Position numbers and translations under genes: made by a program. DNA of 10,190 bases from Basidiobolus heterosporus B8920 (lineage: Eukaryota; Basidiobolomycota; Basidiobolomycetes; Basidiobolales; Basidiobolaceae): positions 1 to 10,190 of the forward strand of contig JNET01031317.1 in NCBI GenBank assembly GCA_000697455.1, written 5' to 3'. Below are positions 1-8,295 of the stretch, in pieces. Below the pieces are notes generated by a model. The model was not told where the DNA came from and searched no databases. It saw only the letters and a program-made list of their open reading frames with translations. The first letter of the stretch is position 1. The number at the start of each line of letters is the position of its first letter.

Positions 1-1148
1 ATCTCGGTATTGCGTTTTCTTGCATTTCCTGCTGTTGTTGAGAACTTGAGGCTAACAGGCTCGAGATTGTTAGGGTCCACCGGGTATTGGTAAAACCACC
101 AGTATACTTTGTTTAGCGCACACTCTCCTCGGCCCTGCATACAAGGAGGCAGTGTTGGAACTTAACGCCTCTGACGACAGGTACCCCTAGACATTTCACA
201 TGTTTGTCCTCCCCTTCTTGTGTAAAAAAATACTGAGTTTCTCTACCTTCTCTCTCAATTTTACTTGTATCTGCAGAGGAATCGAAGTTGTGAGAAATCG
301 GATCAAAATGTTTTCTCAGAAGAAGGTTACCCTTCCTCCTGGAAAACATAAGATTATTATCCTTGATGAAGCTGACAGGTTCGTTCGACCCAAACACGAC
401 CCTTTGTTAGCCCGTGTATGTTAACCGACCAAACTTCCTTTAGTATGACCCCAGGCGCCCAGCAAGCTCTTCGTAGAACCATGGAAATTTACTCTAGCAC
501 CACTCGATTTGCCCTGGCTTGTAACATGTCCAGTAAAATCATAGAGCCAATCCAAAGTAGATGTGCTATTCTAAGATACACCAGATTAACCGACAAACAA
601 CTCACCAAACGTGTATTGGAGATTTGTGAAGCTGAAAAGGTAATTTGATTGTTTGAACTCATTGGACAATGGTATTGGTGATCAACATTTCTTAACAATA
701 TCAGGTCTCCTACAGCCCAGAAGGAATCGAAGCCATTATCTTTACGGCCGAAGGAGATATGCGACAGGCAGTGAATAATCTTCAATCCACATTTTCTGGC
801 TTTGGCTACATCAATCCAGACAACGTGTTCAAAGTGTGCGACCAGCCCCATCCAGTCATAATCAATTCGATCATCGAGAGTTGTCTGCAATGCCATGTCG
901 ATGAAGCACTCTCGGCATTGAAGGAGCTGTGGTACCAAGGATATAGCAGTATCGACATCATCACAACACTTTTCAGGGTAGTGAAGAATTTCCAGGGAAT
1001 GCCGGAGTTCATGAAGTTAGAGTTCATCAAAGAGATTGGTTTTACGCATATGAAAATCCTGGAGGGTGTTCAGACTTTGATTCAATTGACCGGGTTGATC
1101 GCCAGATTGTCTAAACTCTCCATGCCACAGGAGGATTTCCAGATTTAA
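1..1148 (+). CDS. RFC4: Replication factor C small subunit (human RFC2 / yeast Rfc4 type), 5'-truncated by the window edge
   Basis: This AAA+ ATPase subunit of the RFC clamp loader opens and loads PCNA onto primed DNA in the nucleus. Exons inferred by splice sites and homology are <1-6, 74-180, 277-378, 444-639 and 705-1148, giving 284 residues of a family normally near 350. The missing part is the N-terminus (about 65 residues). Visible in order: Walker [22 protein letters not shown], Walker B LDEAD at the end of exon 3, then [10 protein letters not shown], and the arginine-finger motif IEPIQSRC. The lid and collar follow ([20 protein letters not shown], then [17 protein letters not shown]). 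The wording of the lid region and the VCDQPHP stretch fits the human RFC2/yeast Rfc4 subunit better than the other small subunits. Introns are 67, 96, 65 and 65 nt. The third begins with GTTCGT, an unusual donor. Placing the first six bases (Ile-Ser) as an exon is inference; the rest is firm. Yeast and human subunit numbers differ, so the symbol follows yeast. Confidence 0.95.
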
Positions 1149-1200
1149 TGTGAGGCTTTTCCCGTGTTTGTTATCGGTGTTGTATATTCATAGAAATCTA

Positions 1201-1206
1201 AATAAA
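1201..1206 (+). terminator. Polyadenylation signal AATAAA of the RFC gene
   Basis: An exact AATAAA lies 53 nt past the RFC stop codon, on the same strand. That is a normal position for a fungal poly(A) signal. Cleavage itself is inferred. Confidence 0.6.
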
Positions 1207-1237
1207 TCTGACATAGATTTACAAGAGCGTTCGGTAA

Positions 1238-1273
1238 GGGGTAGCGGGTGATAAGGGAGGATTAGGGTTAGGG
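1238..1273 (+). promoter_or_regulatory. G-quadruplex motif containing a telomere-type repeat (telobox)
   Basis: Five runs of three or more G (1238-1241, 1246-1248, 1255-1257, 1265-1267, 1271-1273) are separated by loops of 4, 6, 7 and 3 nt. The run therefore meets the usual G3+N1-7 four-tract definition of a G-quadruplex. Its right half, 1262-1275, reads TTAGGGTTAGGGTT, two full copies of the common fungal telomere repeat plus two bases. More G-runs follow at 1293-1301 and 1307-1309. The block is about 200 bp upstream of the CBP4 ATG. In fungi, telobox sites in promoters can bind Tbf1-type Myb proteins; a role here is inference. Confidence 0.55.
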
Positions 1274-1473
1274 TTGAAAATGAGATGAGGATGGGGTGGG
1301 GAACGAGGGTGAACCTACATCAGATTTAGTTGAGTAGTTCATCCCCAAGTTAAAATTTTTTCCAGCATCGAGATTTCCCGAATGTCAATTTCTCCAGATA
1401 ATTGATTTCCTTGTGCGATATTTCTGTACATATTCTGTTCATACAAACTCCTATCGATACTATCTACAACAAC

Positions 1474-1809
1474 ATGGGCAATTGGGGAAAAGCACTTGTC
1501 TACTCAGGCGCAATCATGGGCGGCGCTTACGCACTGATGAAATTAACTGTACCAACACCCGAGCAAATCTATGAGGTGGGTTGTCTTACCCTCTAGAAGA
1601 GGCTATCTTTACCTTTACGGAGTTACTCATCAGTTCATTTGTAGAGACTTCCCGAAGAAATGAAACAAGAAGTACTCAAGCACAGGGACGAACGTGAAAA
1701 GAAACACCAACGATTAATGGAAACCATTCAGAAAAACGCCAAGTCTGACCGACCTGTTTGGGATGTCCAGGGGTTCGAGCCAGCAACTAAGGATAAGCCT
1801 TCCGAATAA
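1474..1809 (+). CDS. CBP4: Cytochrome bc1 (complex III) assembly factor, CBP4/UQCC3-like
   Basis: Two exons (1474-1575, 1645-1809) with a 69-nt intron encode 88 residues. CBP4 is a small single-pass inner mitochondrial membrane protein that, with Cbp3-Cbp6, stabilises newly made cytochrome b. The protein starts MGNWGKALVYSGAIMGGAYA. It has one membrane helix at about residues 8-26 rich in Gly and Ala, then the TVPTPEQ turn, and a charged helical tail ending in a SDRPVWDV motif. This matches the order in yeast Cbp4: the W-x2-W/K start, helix, Y/L-TTPTDE turn, charged helix and SDDPIW. It is shorter than yeast Cbp4, which has a longer C-terminal coiled region, and closer in size to animal UQCC3. 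The ATG at 1474 is chosen because it gives the family N-terminus. The reading frame is open upstream but offers no ATG. No obvious AATAAA follows the stop. Confidence 0.88.
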
Positions 1810-2078
1810 ACCCCTCCCTTTCTATATGGCATTTTCATGAATAGAATTCGCTCGAGCAAAGAAGAGAACTCATTTTTGGTCACTCACTCTTCCCTTTTCT
1901 TTTCACCCATCTACTTTGACCAATGTAACATGTATTGTTCACAACAAAGTTTGTTTATCATTTCCCTTAATCACAAGTGAGATAGGTTCACTCGATCATA
2001 CTTGGCCAATATTGATTGGGATGTTTGTTGGTGTTGATTATTGGAAAGTTTATTGATGCTCTAGTGCAGATAGCTCCT
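1810..2078. other. Convergent 3' intergenic region between CBP4 and the ABCA gene
   Basis: This stretch of about 270 bp holds the 3' ends of two convergent genes. It is pyrimidine-rich in its first half. The only clear signal is the poly(A) hexamer of the minus-strand gene. No further gene is seen. Confidence 0.6.
2049..2054 (-). terminator. Polyadenylation signal AATAAA of the ABCA transporter gene
   Basis: TTTATT on the + strand reads AATAAA on the minus strand. It lies 25 nt beyond the transporter's stop codon at 2079-2081. Confidence 0.6.
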
Positions 2079-5000
2079 TTAATACAAATCATTATCACCG
2101 TCATACTTCACGATCTCAAGAAACACTTCCTCCAGACTAGTTTGACTGAGTCCCCAATCAAGAATTCCTAACTCCACCTTGGCTGATTCCAATTTTTCAA
2201 AGATCAACGGAACCACTCCCGGTTCACTGCTAAACCTATACACTACGGTAGAGGAGAATTCGTGTCTAGTCCATTTGGATGGTAGCATAGATTCGATAAG
2301 TCTAGGTTTTAACCATATGTTAGCTTGGATGTTTGTAAGTTGGTGTATGAATGGAAGAGGAAATTACTTGGAAGCCACATTCATATTCTCGGGTACAGCG
2401 CTAAACCCCAATTCAAATCCATTCCCGTATGTTTGCTTCAAATGTAAGGGTGTTCCTAGACAACGGAGTTGACCTTTGACCATGATTCCAATCTTGTTAC
2501 ACAACACATCGGCTTCTTCCATGGAATGCGTTGTCTGGGAAATGGATAGAAGGATGTATAAGCCTTGAATCAATATACCTACCACTTCCTGTATCAAATG
2601 GAGCCATGCTTACCAAGACTACAGTTCGACCACGTTTGGCCTCTAGAATAATGTCCCAAATCAACCGTCGAACTTCAGGATCTAATCCGGTCTAAACGAA
2701 CATCAGCTCATGTCTTCTTGCTTATCAAGTTACTCGAATGCTTTACCGTAGGTTCGTCCAGAAACACAACCCTGGGGTCTCCTACTAATGCCACGGCAAT
2801 TGACAATCTACGTTTTTCACCGCCACTTAATCCCTTAGCTAGTCGATGCTCAAATAATTGTAAAGATACGTGAGCCAATGCTTCTCTCATAGCCTCATAC
2901 TCAAATTCAGGAGGGATTCCTTTGAGCCTGGCGAAGAATAAAAGATGTTCTCCAACGGTAAGGTCATCCCACAAGATGTCGTGCTATCATCAAGTTTGTT
3001 AGCAGCCTGGTTATTCCATGTGTTACATGAGAGGCAAGATTTACCTGTGGACAGATACCAATGCTTGTGTAAACCTCTCGCATCTGTGTACTAATATCAT
3101 ATCCGTCCACCAAAGCTTGGCCTGAATATTGGTGTAAATGTTCCGATTCCTAGGGTTCTTCTTCAATTAACTCTACTTACCTGAGGACGGGTTGTACAGC
3201 CCAGTCAAGATGTTGATCAAGGTAGTTTTACCTGCGCCATTTGGACCCAACAGTCCAAAGATTCTATCCGACTAAGAGGGGATTAGTTTCTTTTTGTGGG
3301 GTTGAAGATGGTCCTTTCTCGTTAATTGGTATTTACCTCGATAGCCAATGTTACATCTTTCACTGCAAAACGAGTCTTTTCATACTTCTTGGACAGTGAC
3401 TTAATTATTAGCGGAGAGTCGGTCAAGAGCCCATGCAGTAATACTCTTTGCTTTTCCATAGTAACATCCTCATCTTCTCCCGGGAGTTTCTTGATTTCCA
3501 CATTCTCCACAGATATCGGCAGCTTCAATGGGACAATAAGCCAATTGGTGTATAAAGAAAGGGAATCTCGGCCAATTACCTCATCTTCTTTACTCTGATA
3601 TGGCCCTCTTAGCTTAGAAAACGTTTCGGTAAAAATGAAATGCCAGGGCTTTTTCGTACCATATTCCCCAGGAAGTATGGCATTGATATATCTATGTCAC
3701 AAACGAATGGTAAGACCACTGGCTATTCATGAGGAGAAAGTCACTTACCCAGTCAAAGCCAACAGAACAAATATCTCCACGACCATAAAGATAATTCCTA
3801 TGACAACCTCGTCTGGGTATTTGAGGTGCGCCATAGTGTAAGGCTAAATGATTTCAAGTATGTGAACACCTTGGGCGTAGTCTCAAGTTTTTCATTGGTC
3901 TTACTATAGAGTTATCATCCACAGAGGCAAGGTTAAGTAACGTTAGACAATGGTAGAAGGCGAATGGCGGCCAAACAAAATGCCAGACCGGTGAAGGACC
4001 GTTGAAGATGATTTCTAACAATCCCGAAGTGTTAACAATAAGAGTTGCGATTAGCCTAGGAACTCTGATCACACTTTACCAAGAGCTATGTTACAAAGTA
4101 CTCCGCACAACACAAGCAGAAAGCTGAAGACTAGTCAAGGGTGATAATTACTAAGCACTCGCGTGTACAGATAATGAGGAAGTGAACTTACTTAGGGAGA
4201 ATTGAACCCTACTTAGGAGACTGCTCAAAAAGAATGCCAAGGCAATCTGCACGTTCCCCCATATGAAAAGCAACAAAATATAAACAGAAGGCTCAGTCTT
4301 TGTAAATAGCTCCATTCCAAAAGCGACCCCACTCAAACAGAAGATCACCGATGTAATAATATGTAGTGCGTAAAAGTGTATATAGCATGTTACGTAGTAG
4401 GCCCAAGACTTCAAGCCATTCTAAATTTAAAAGCCGATTAGAGTTGGAATCAGTGGCTAACATACAGCTGCTAAATAGTAACCATCTTCATCATGATCAA
4501 AACTCTATCTTCCTTCTCCTTTACCAGCATGATTACGAATACCGGTAGTAGAAAAGATATCCCTTAGAGTACATATTCACGGTGAGTGGAGTGCATCCTC
4601 CAAGGAAAATCCAACCAAACGAGCTTACCAAATGGGTACAGAATTCTTCCAATAAACGACCCGACAGGAAGCTTGAGTTCGTTTGTTGTCAATTGAGGCA
4701 TTGCCTGCGCACCAATGAAGTAGTTAGACTCTTTACCATATCAAACACAAGAAGTATTGAGCCCCTACTCGAAAACCATGGCTGATTCTATCCGTGGAGG
4801 TTTTGGGTACTGATTGTACTAGAGGATGGATCAGTTTCAGTGAGCCAATTTACTCGTACTAAGCTCTTTTGGATGTTCTTACAAAATGCTGTTCCCAAGA
4901 AGGCTTGGGTGGCGATGTTCCTAAAACCCCGGGAAGGGAAGGCGGCCGCCTTGGAAATCCGAGTATCTAAGCCAATCTGTAATGTATAGTTCCACTCCTT

Positions 5001-6490
5001 GGTTGCCGAATCCAATCTCGAAAAGATCAACGCTAGTCGGTTGAAATGTTAGCTTCTCATTCACATTTAAGGTTACTCAATGTATACCTCCCCATGGCAT
5101 CTGTGACACATGTTGTGACACCTCGGAAAAGTAACGCATTCTATTCTGCCTGGTCAGTGTCACAATGATACGCATATTCAGAATAAACTTGACTCACGTG
5201 GATCCCTCATCTGGATCTGTTTCGTAAAGAATAGATTTGTTCATGGTTGAGAGCCCCTGGAATACACTGAGATCCGGAGTTAGACTAGTAACAATTTGAA
5301 GATGAATAGAGCTGATGAAACACACGTCTGAAGTTGAGAAGTGATGTAGTCGTTGACATCCTTTTCGGTTCCGCTTTGCTTGTCTATAAAGGGCAATCCC
5401 AACATCTCTGCGTTCTTTGTGATTCCCATGAGGTTGCCAAACTGGACGAAGTAGTTGATGGGCAGAGCCCCCATGAGTCCTATCGCACGAACGCTGTTAG
5501 AAATATGCACCTCGGCAGAAATAGAATGCACCTCACCTGTTCCCGAAGTTTGATTCAATAGCATTTTCTCTGGCAATGTACTATTAAATGACATCGAGGG
5601 AAGCTCTGACTTCTTGCCAGAACTAACTCCAAACTCATCTTGAACAATATACCATGGGTATGTCTGAAATCTTCCTAGCCAAGTGGGGTCTTCAATCTGG
5701 TCTTCTCCAAGCCACCCACCTAGAGGGTCTGGCTTAAACGTTCTGTTGAGGAGATGGGTAATGGTAAATATGCATCCTTGGAAGGTTTGCCGTTCATTCT
5801 TGAAATACTTACGTTGATAGCCGAAGCCGTTGATCAGTGACTTGGGGGTCTAATTCATATGGGGCTCGAAACGGGTAGTTATGTTCAAACCAGAATGTAC
5901 ACGTTTGTAAATCCGGATTCAGTAGCGGATTCCCTGAAGTCCCACTGAAGGAATCACTACTGGATGTGGTGAAGAAATTCGCTTGTTTGACTGGTCTTAA
6001 GAACTCCGAATTGGGGATTAGGTTGGATGGTAGGGTGGGTAAATCATCAAATAGTAAGGGGAGACCTTGGTAGTTCGAGGCGTTGTAGCTGGAGCAAGTG
6101 ACCATCTCTAGATAAATCTGGTTGATATAGTAACGAAACAAGAGCATGGGGCGTAATACGTAGATACCTTCTACTGGAGGTAAACTATTGCGCAACAGGG
6201 TCAAAATGACACGACTTAAAAGTCCTGCCGCTGCTACCATAAAAAAAGGACACAAGCTTTCCCAAGAGTAAAAGTCAGAGGAGGATTTTCGTCGTTAGAA
6301 TTATTCTTTGAGCAGCACGTACCTGATGCAGCATATATTAACAAATATCTGGCGTTTCTGATAAGTCAAAGTTTTTCGTCCCTAAGGAAGATTCCGAGAG
6401 AAAAAGCAAATAAGCAAATTGGAGCTTTCGGGCTTTATGGAAGTGTATAGAGTACCAAGGCACGGAAAGGGAAGCTTTTACCCCGTTCAT
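2079..6490 (-). CDS. Half-size ABCA-family ABC transporter (membrane domain followed by one nucleotide-binding domain)
   Basis: Exons (minus strand): 6490-6482 (tentative), 6381-6323, 6256-5813, 5742-5326, 5266-5198, 5140-5088, 5032-4883, 4818-4769, 4704-4629, 4562-4483, 4420-4192, 4130-4080, 4014-3905, 3843-3749, 3691-3337, 3271-3181, 3121-3045, 2983-2747, 2691-2614, 2534-2368, 2301-2079. Phase is kept through every junction, giving 1036 residues from exon 2. In that numbering the N-terminal KTLTYQKRQ and first membrane helix (13-37) precede a lumenal loop of about 385 residues with five N-glycosylation sequons. A membrane-helix cluster spans about 425-630. The NBD has Walker [10 protein letters not shown] (755-763), Q-loop [14 protein letters not shown], signature LSGGEKRRL (854-862), Walker B VVFLDE (874-879) and H-loop [12 protein letters not shown]-terminal regulatory segment ends [12 protein letters not shown]. 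All ATPase residues are intact. ABCA proteins usually flip or export lipids; the substrate here is unknown. Membrane topology and family are firm; the first exon (Met-Asn-Gly) is a guess. Confidence 0.93.
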
Positions 6491-6511
6491 ACTTTTTCTG
6501 TTGGGCTTTAT

Positions 6512-6575
6512 CTTTCGGTGACTCTATTACAGTGATGTTTTCTTTAAGAAAGGCTCATTAGCTTCCGGAGACTCT
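6512..6575 (+). repeat. Two copies of a 14-bp element, 50 bp apart, upstream of the ABCA gene
   Basis: CTTTCGGTGACTCT (6512-6525) and CTTCCGGAGACTCT (6562-6575) differ at two positions and are spaced exactly 50 bp start to start. A related CTCTTTCGGAAA lies at about 6638-6649. They fall just upstream of the transporter's presumed 5' end. They could be binding sites for one regulator, though chance similarity is not excluded. Confidence 0.35.
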
Positions 6576-7067
6576 TTCAATGCTTTACATATAGTCATTC
6601 TATTACCGATATTATTTACATTCGTTGAGACAAAGTCTCTTTCGGAAATTTTTGTTGAGTCGTTCATTGCATTCTTCAGAGCTTCAATGGACCGTTATAA
6701 AGTTAAATTTACACAGTATTTTAGAGTTTTCAAACGCATTGATCGGGATACCTAAATAATAAATTGGTATTTCGTAGGACACTTCTATACTAATTATGGT
6801 CTGATGATTTTCCCGAAATTCATCCCAATTTCATTCAGATTCAACCCAAAACCATGTGAAGTCATTCATTGCTTATTAATTTAGTCTATTTCTTTAAAGT
6901 TCATCTAGTATGCAATTGAATTTACAGTCAGAAAACAGTGTATGAAATCATATAATATCGCTATTAATTCGGCTTACGGTTGCGGGAGATCCGATTAATT
7001 TGATCCAATGTTCATTATACAAATCGAGATTTAATCTAACCCTCATGTTTTACTGATTATGTTACCT

Positions 7068-7091
7068 AATTCATCTTCCAATTCATCTTCC
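7068..7091. repeat. Tandem 12-bp duplication AATTCATCTTCC x2
   Basis: The 12-mer AATTCATCTTCC occurs twice, head to tail (7068-7079 and 7080-7091), in the 3' flank of RPL36. It is probably a slippage duplication with no evident function. Confidence 0.7.
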
Positions 7092-7143
7092 CAGATTACC
7101 CGTTCTGTTTACAGATCATGCATAAGTACTGTTGTAATGCCAT

Positions 7144-7149
7144 TTTATT
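7144..7149 (-). terminator. Polyadenylation signal AATAAA of RPL36
   Basis: TTTATT on the + strand reads AATAAA on the minus strand, 14 nt past the RPL36 stop codon. This is a short 3' distance, as often seen for ribosomal protein genes. Confidence 0.55.
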
Positions 7150-7162
7150 CATCGATGCAATT

Positions 7163-7799
7163 TTAATGGGCGCGACGGGATTCAGCAATGACATTGGACA
7201 TCTCCTCGACCTTAGCCTTGGCACGAATGAAAGTACCAAGTCTCTTCTTGGCAAGCTTACGAGCACGCTTGTCCTTGGAGTTCTTGAGCAATTCGAGGAT
7301 ACGACGCTCATAGGGTGCGAATCCTGCCACTTCACGGACAATCTCGCGGACGAACTTGACACGCTTGGAGGCAACCTAAATCATCAACAAAAGGGATTTT
7401 GCTTAGTTCTTGTCGTTTAACGAATGTGCTGTGCTCCCTTTGTGCATGTGTATCTCTCATCGCATCTCGTCTCATCTACACTGATCCAAAATCACTCTAA
7501 TCGCTCTGTCCACTCCACTACCATCTCCATCCAAAGCAAGCCAATGTACCATCCATCAGCTTGCCATTACCACTTCGTCGCTGTCAGAAGTTGTACCCAT
7601 ACCGTAGTTAATCTCCCCTCCCCTCTGCTACCTCCAAAACTATTCTACTATCTTGCCCGAGAGTCCCCTTCCCTCCAATAAGACAGAAAAGACCACTTAC
7701 CCCTTTCTTGTGGGAAGGCTTGACCTTCAACTCACGACGAGTGGTGATGTGGCCACGGTTAGCGCCAGCGATGATACCAGACTTTTGAGTGACAGCCAT
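7163..7799 (-). CDS. RPL36: 60S ribosomal protein eL36
   Basis: Two exons, 7799-7701 and 7375-7163, encode 103 residues, close to the usual eL36 length (about 100-105). eL36 is a basic protein of the large cytosolic ribosomal subunit. The N-terminus [17 protein letters not shown] is followed by KPSHKKG at the splice point. Exon 2 then carries the conserved [36 protein letters not shown] and the C-terminal [17 protein letters not shown]. The start is fixed by the family N-terminus. The single intron is 325 nt with a GTAAGT donor and a TTTAG acceptor. That is about five times the window's typical intron, although it interrupts the gene in phase 0 in the ordinary way. The gene is divergent from the secreted-repeat gene, with about 500 bp between the two ATGs. 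Confidence 0.97.
7376..7700 (-). other. Long intron of RPL36
   Basis: In the sense direction this intron is strongly purine-rich over most of its length (many GGAG, GATG and GAGA runs). It ends with a plausible AACTAAG branch region and TTTAG. Every other intron placed here is 48-100 nt. Ribosomal protein introns commonly host snoRNAs. CTGA and TGATG motifs occur, but no properly ordered C/D pair with a terminal stem and no convincing H/ACA hairpins were seen, so no ncRNA is called. Confidence 0.8.
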
Positions 7800-7864
7800 T
7801 GATTTCAGTAAATTTTCGAGCGAAGGGATTCGGTCGTAAAAGAAACAAGAGAAAGAGCTAAGGG

Positions 7865-7886
7865 TATGACCCTGATTGTGGTCATA
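7865..7886. promoter_or_regulatory. Inverted repeat TATGACC-N8-GGTCATA upstream of RPL36
   Basis: Perfect 7-bp arms (7865-7871 and 7880-7886) flank an 8-bp spacer, 66 bp upstream of the RPL36 ATG. The arrangement suits a dimeric DNA-binding protein, or could form a small hairpin if transcribed in the 5' UTR. The function is unknown. Confidence 0.4.
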
Positions 7887-7901
7887 GAACCATTACCTGT
7901 T

Positions 7902-7909
7902 CTGATTGG
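7902..7909 (-). promoter_or_regulatory. CCAAT box (CCAATCAG) upstream of RPL36
   Basis: CTGATTGG on the + strand reads CCAATCAG on the minus strand, the full consensus for the HAP/NF-Y complex. It lies about 105 bp upstream of the RPL36 ATG. Binding is inferred from the motif only. Confidence 0.4.
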
Positions 7910-8192
7910 ATAATTCTAATATCATGTGACCTACGGAACGGTTGTCAATGGCATGATTATTTTTATTACGTTTAGTTCAGTCAAACCTAAAGTGCCATGT
8001 GTTCCCCAGATAGGAGTACGTTGCATATTCAAAGCCACAGCTACCCCGCAGCTACTCCATAGATGCCATGCAATTGAATTTTACCGCTGAGGAGGTGGCC
8101 TAAATCTAGTTAAGAAATTTCTTCCGAACATACAGCAGGTCCCTTTCGTAGTATCACATATAGTGCCTTTTTTTGTTATGGTTAGCTAGGAC

Positions 8193-8200
8193 TATAAATA
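8193..8200 (+). promoter_or_regulatory. TATA box (TATAAATA) of the secreted repeat protein gene
   Basis: TATAAATA lies 96 bp upstream of the ATG at 8296. This is consistent with transcription starting around 8220-8240 and a short 5' UTR. A strong TATA box is typical of highly expressed or condition-dependent fungal genes, which fits a secreted protein. Confidence 0.6.
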
Positions 8201-8295
8201 TGGTCGGATGAGAAACTTTTAGCTCAGAAAGCACTGATATCATCACACGGAGATTTAGTTAATCCTTCTTCATCTTTCCCCCGATACAAAGCGCT

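Larger units (their letters stand above)
1149..1473. promoter_or_regulatory. Intergenic region: RFC 3' UTR and presumed CBP4 promoter/5' UTR
   Basis: This 325-bp gap lies between two genes on the same strand and shows no supported coding sequence. It holds the RFC poly(A) signal and a G-rich block with telomere-like repeats (1238-1309). The stretch nearest the CBP4 start is pyrimidine- and A/T-rich. An open frame runs upstream in phase with the CBP4 ATG, but it has no upstream ATG, so it is treated as 5' UTR. Confidence 0.6.
6491..7162. other. Gene-free AT-rich intergenic stretch between the ABCA 5' end and the RPL36 3' end
   Basis: About 670 bp, the longest non-genic interval here. No long open frame, tRNA box, simple satellite or transposon remnant was found on either strand. 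The left part should contain the ABCA promoter, including the repeated 14-mer near 6512-6575. The right end holds the RPL36 3' flank with a small tandem duplication and the poly(A) signal. The middle (about 6660-7060) shows nothing I can support. Confidence 0.5.
7800..8295. promoter_or_regulatory. Divergent promoter region between RPL36 and the secreted repeat protein gene
   Basis: About 500 bp with no supported coding sequence. The RPL36 side holds a 7-bp inverted repeat (7865-7886) and a CCAAT box on the minus strand (7902-7909). The other side holds a TATA box at 8193-8200. The two ends have different promoter styles: no TATA was seen close to RPL36, while a canonical one precedes the secreted protein. 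Confidence 0.6.

Noticed and set aside
489-938. A 149-codon antisense open frame over the RFC gene
   Set aside because: It crosses RFC exons and an intron and shows no protein-like motif, while the + strand matches RFC residue by residue.
1402-1473. Upstream in-frame extension of CBP4
   Set aside because: It contains no ATG in phase before 1474, and the ATG at 1474 yields the expected family N-terminus.
5541-5583. A 43-nt intron with GTGAGG donor and AACAG acceptor inside ABCA exon 4
   Set aside because: The approximate interval would be very short, and removing it would break the reading frame. The uninterrupted frame continues into the conserved lumenal loop.
5280-5594. Reading the ABCA exon through to the end of its open frame at 5280
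   Set aside because: The last residues become an unconserved hydrophobic tail. A GTGTGT donor at 5325, a TCTAAC branch point and an acceptor at 5267 restore the family sequence in the correct phase.
6961-7020. Possible tRNA or T-loop-like sequence around 6970-7010
   Set aside because: There is no GGTTCRANNCC box, no D-arm and no acceptor stem pairing.
7376-7700. A box C/D or H/ACA snoRNA in the RPL36 intron
   Set aside because: CTGA and TGATG words are present but not in the right order and spacing, and no terminal stem pairs. This is left as a question under findings, not called.
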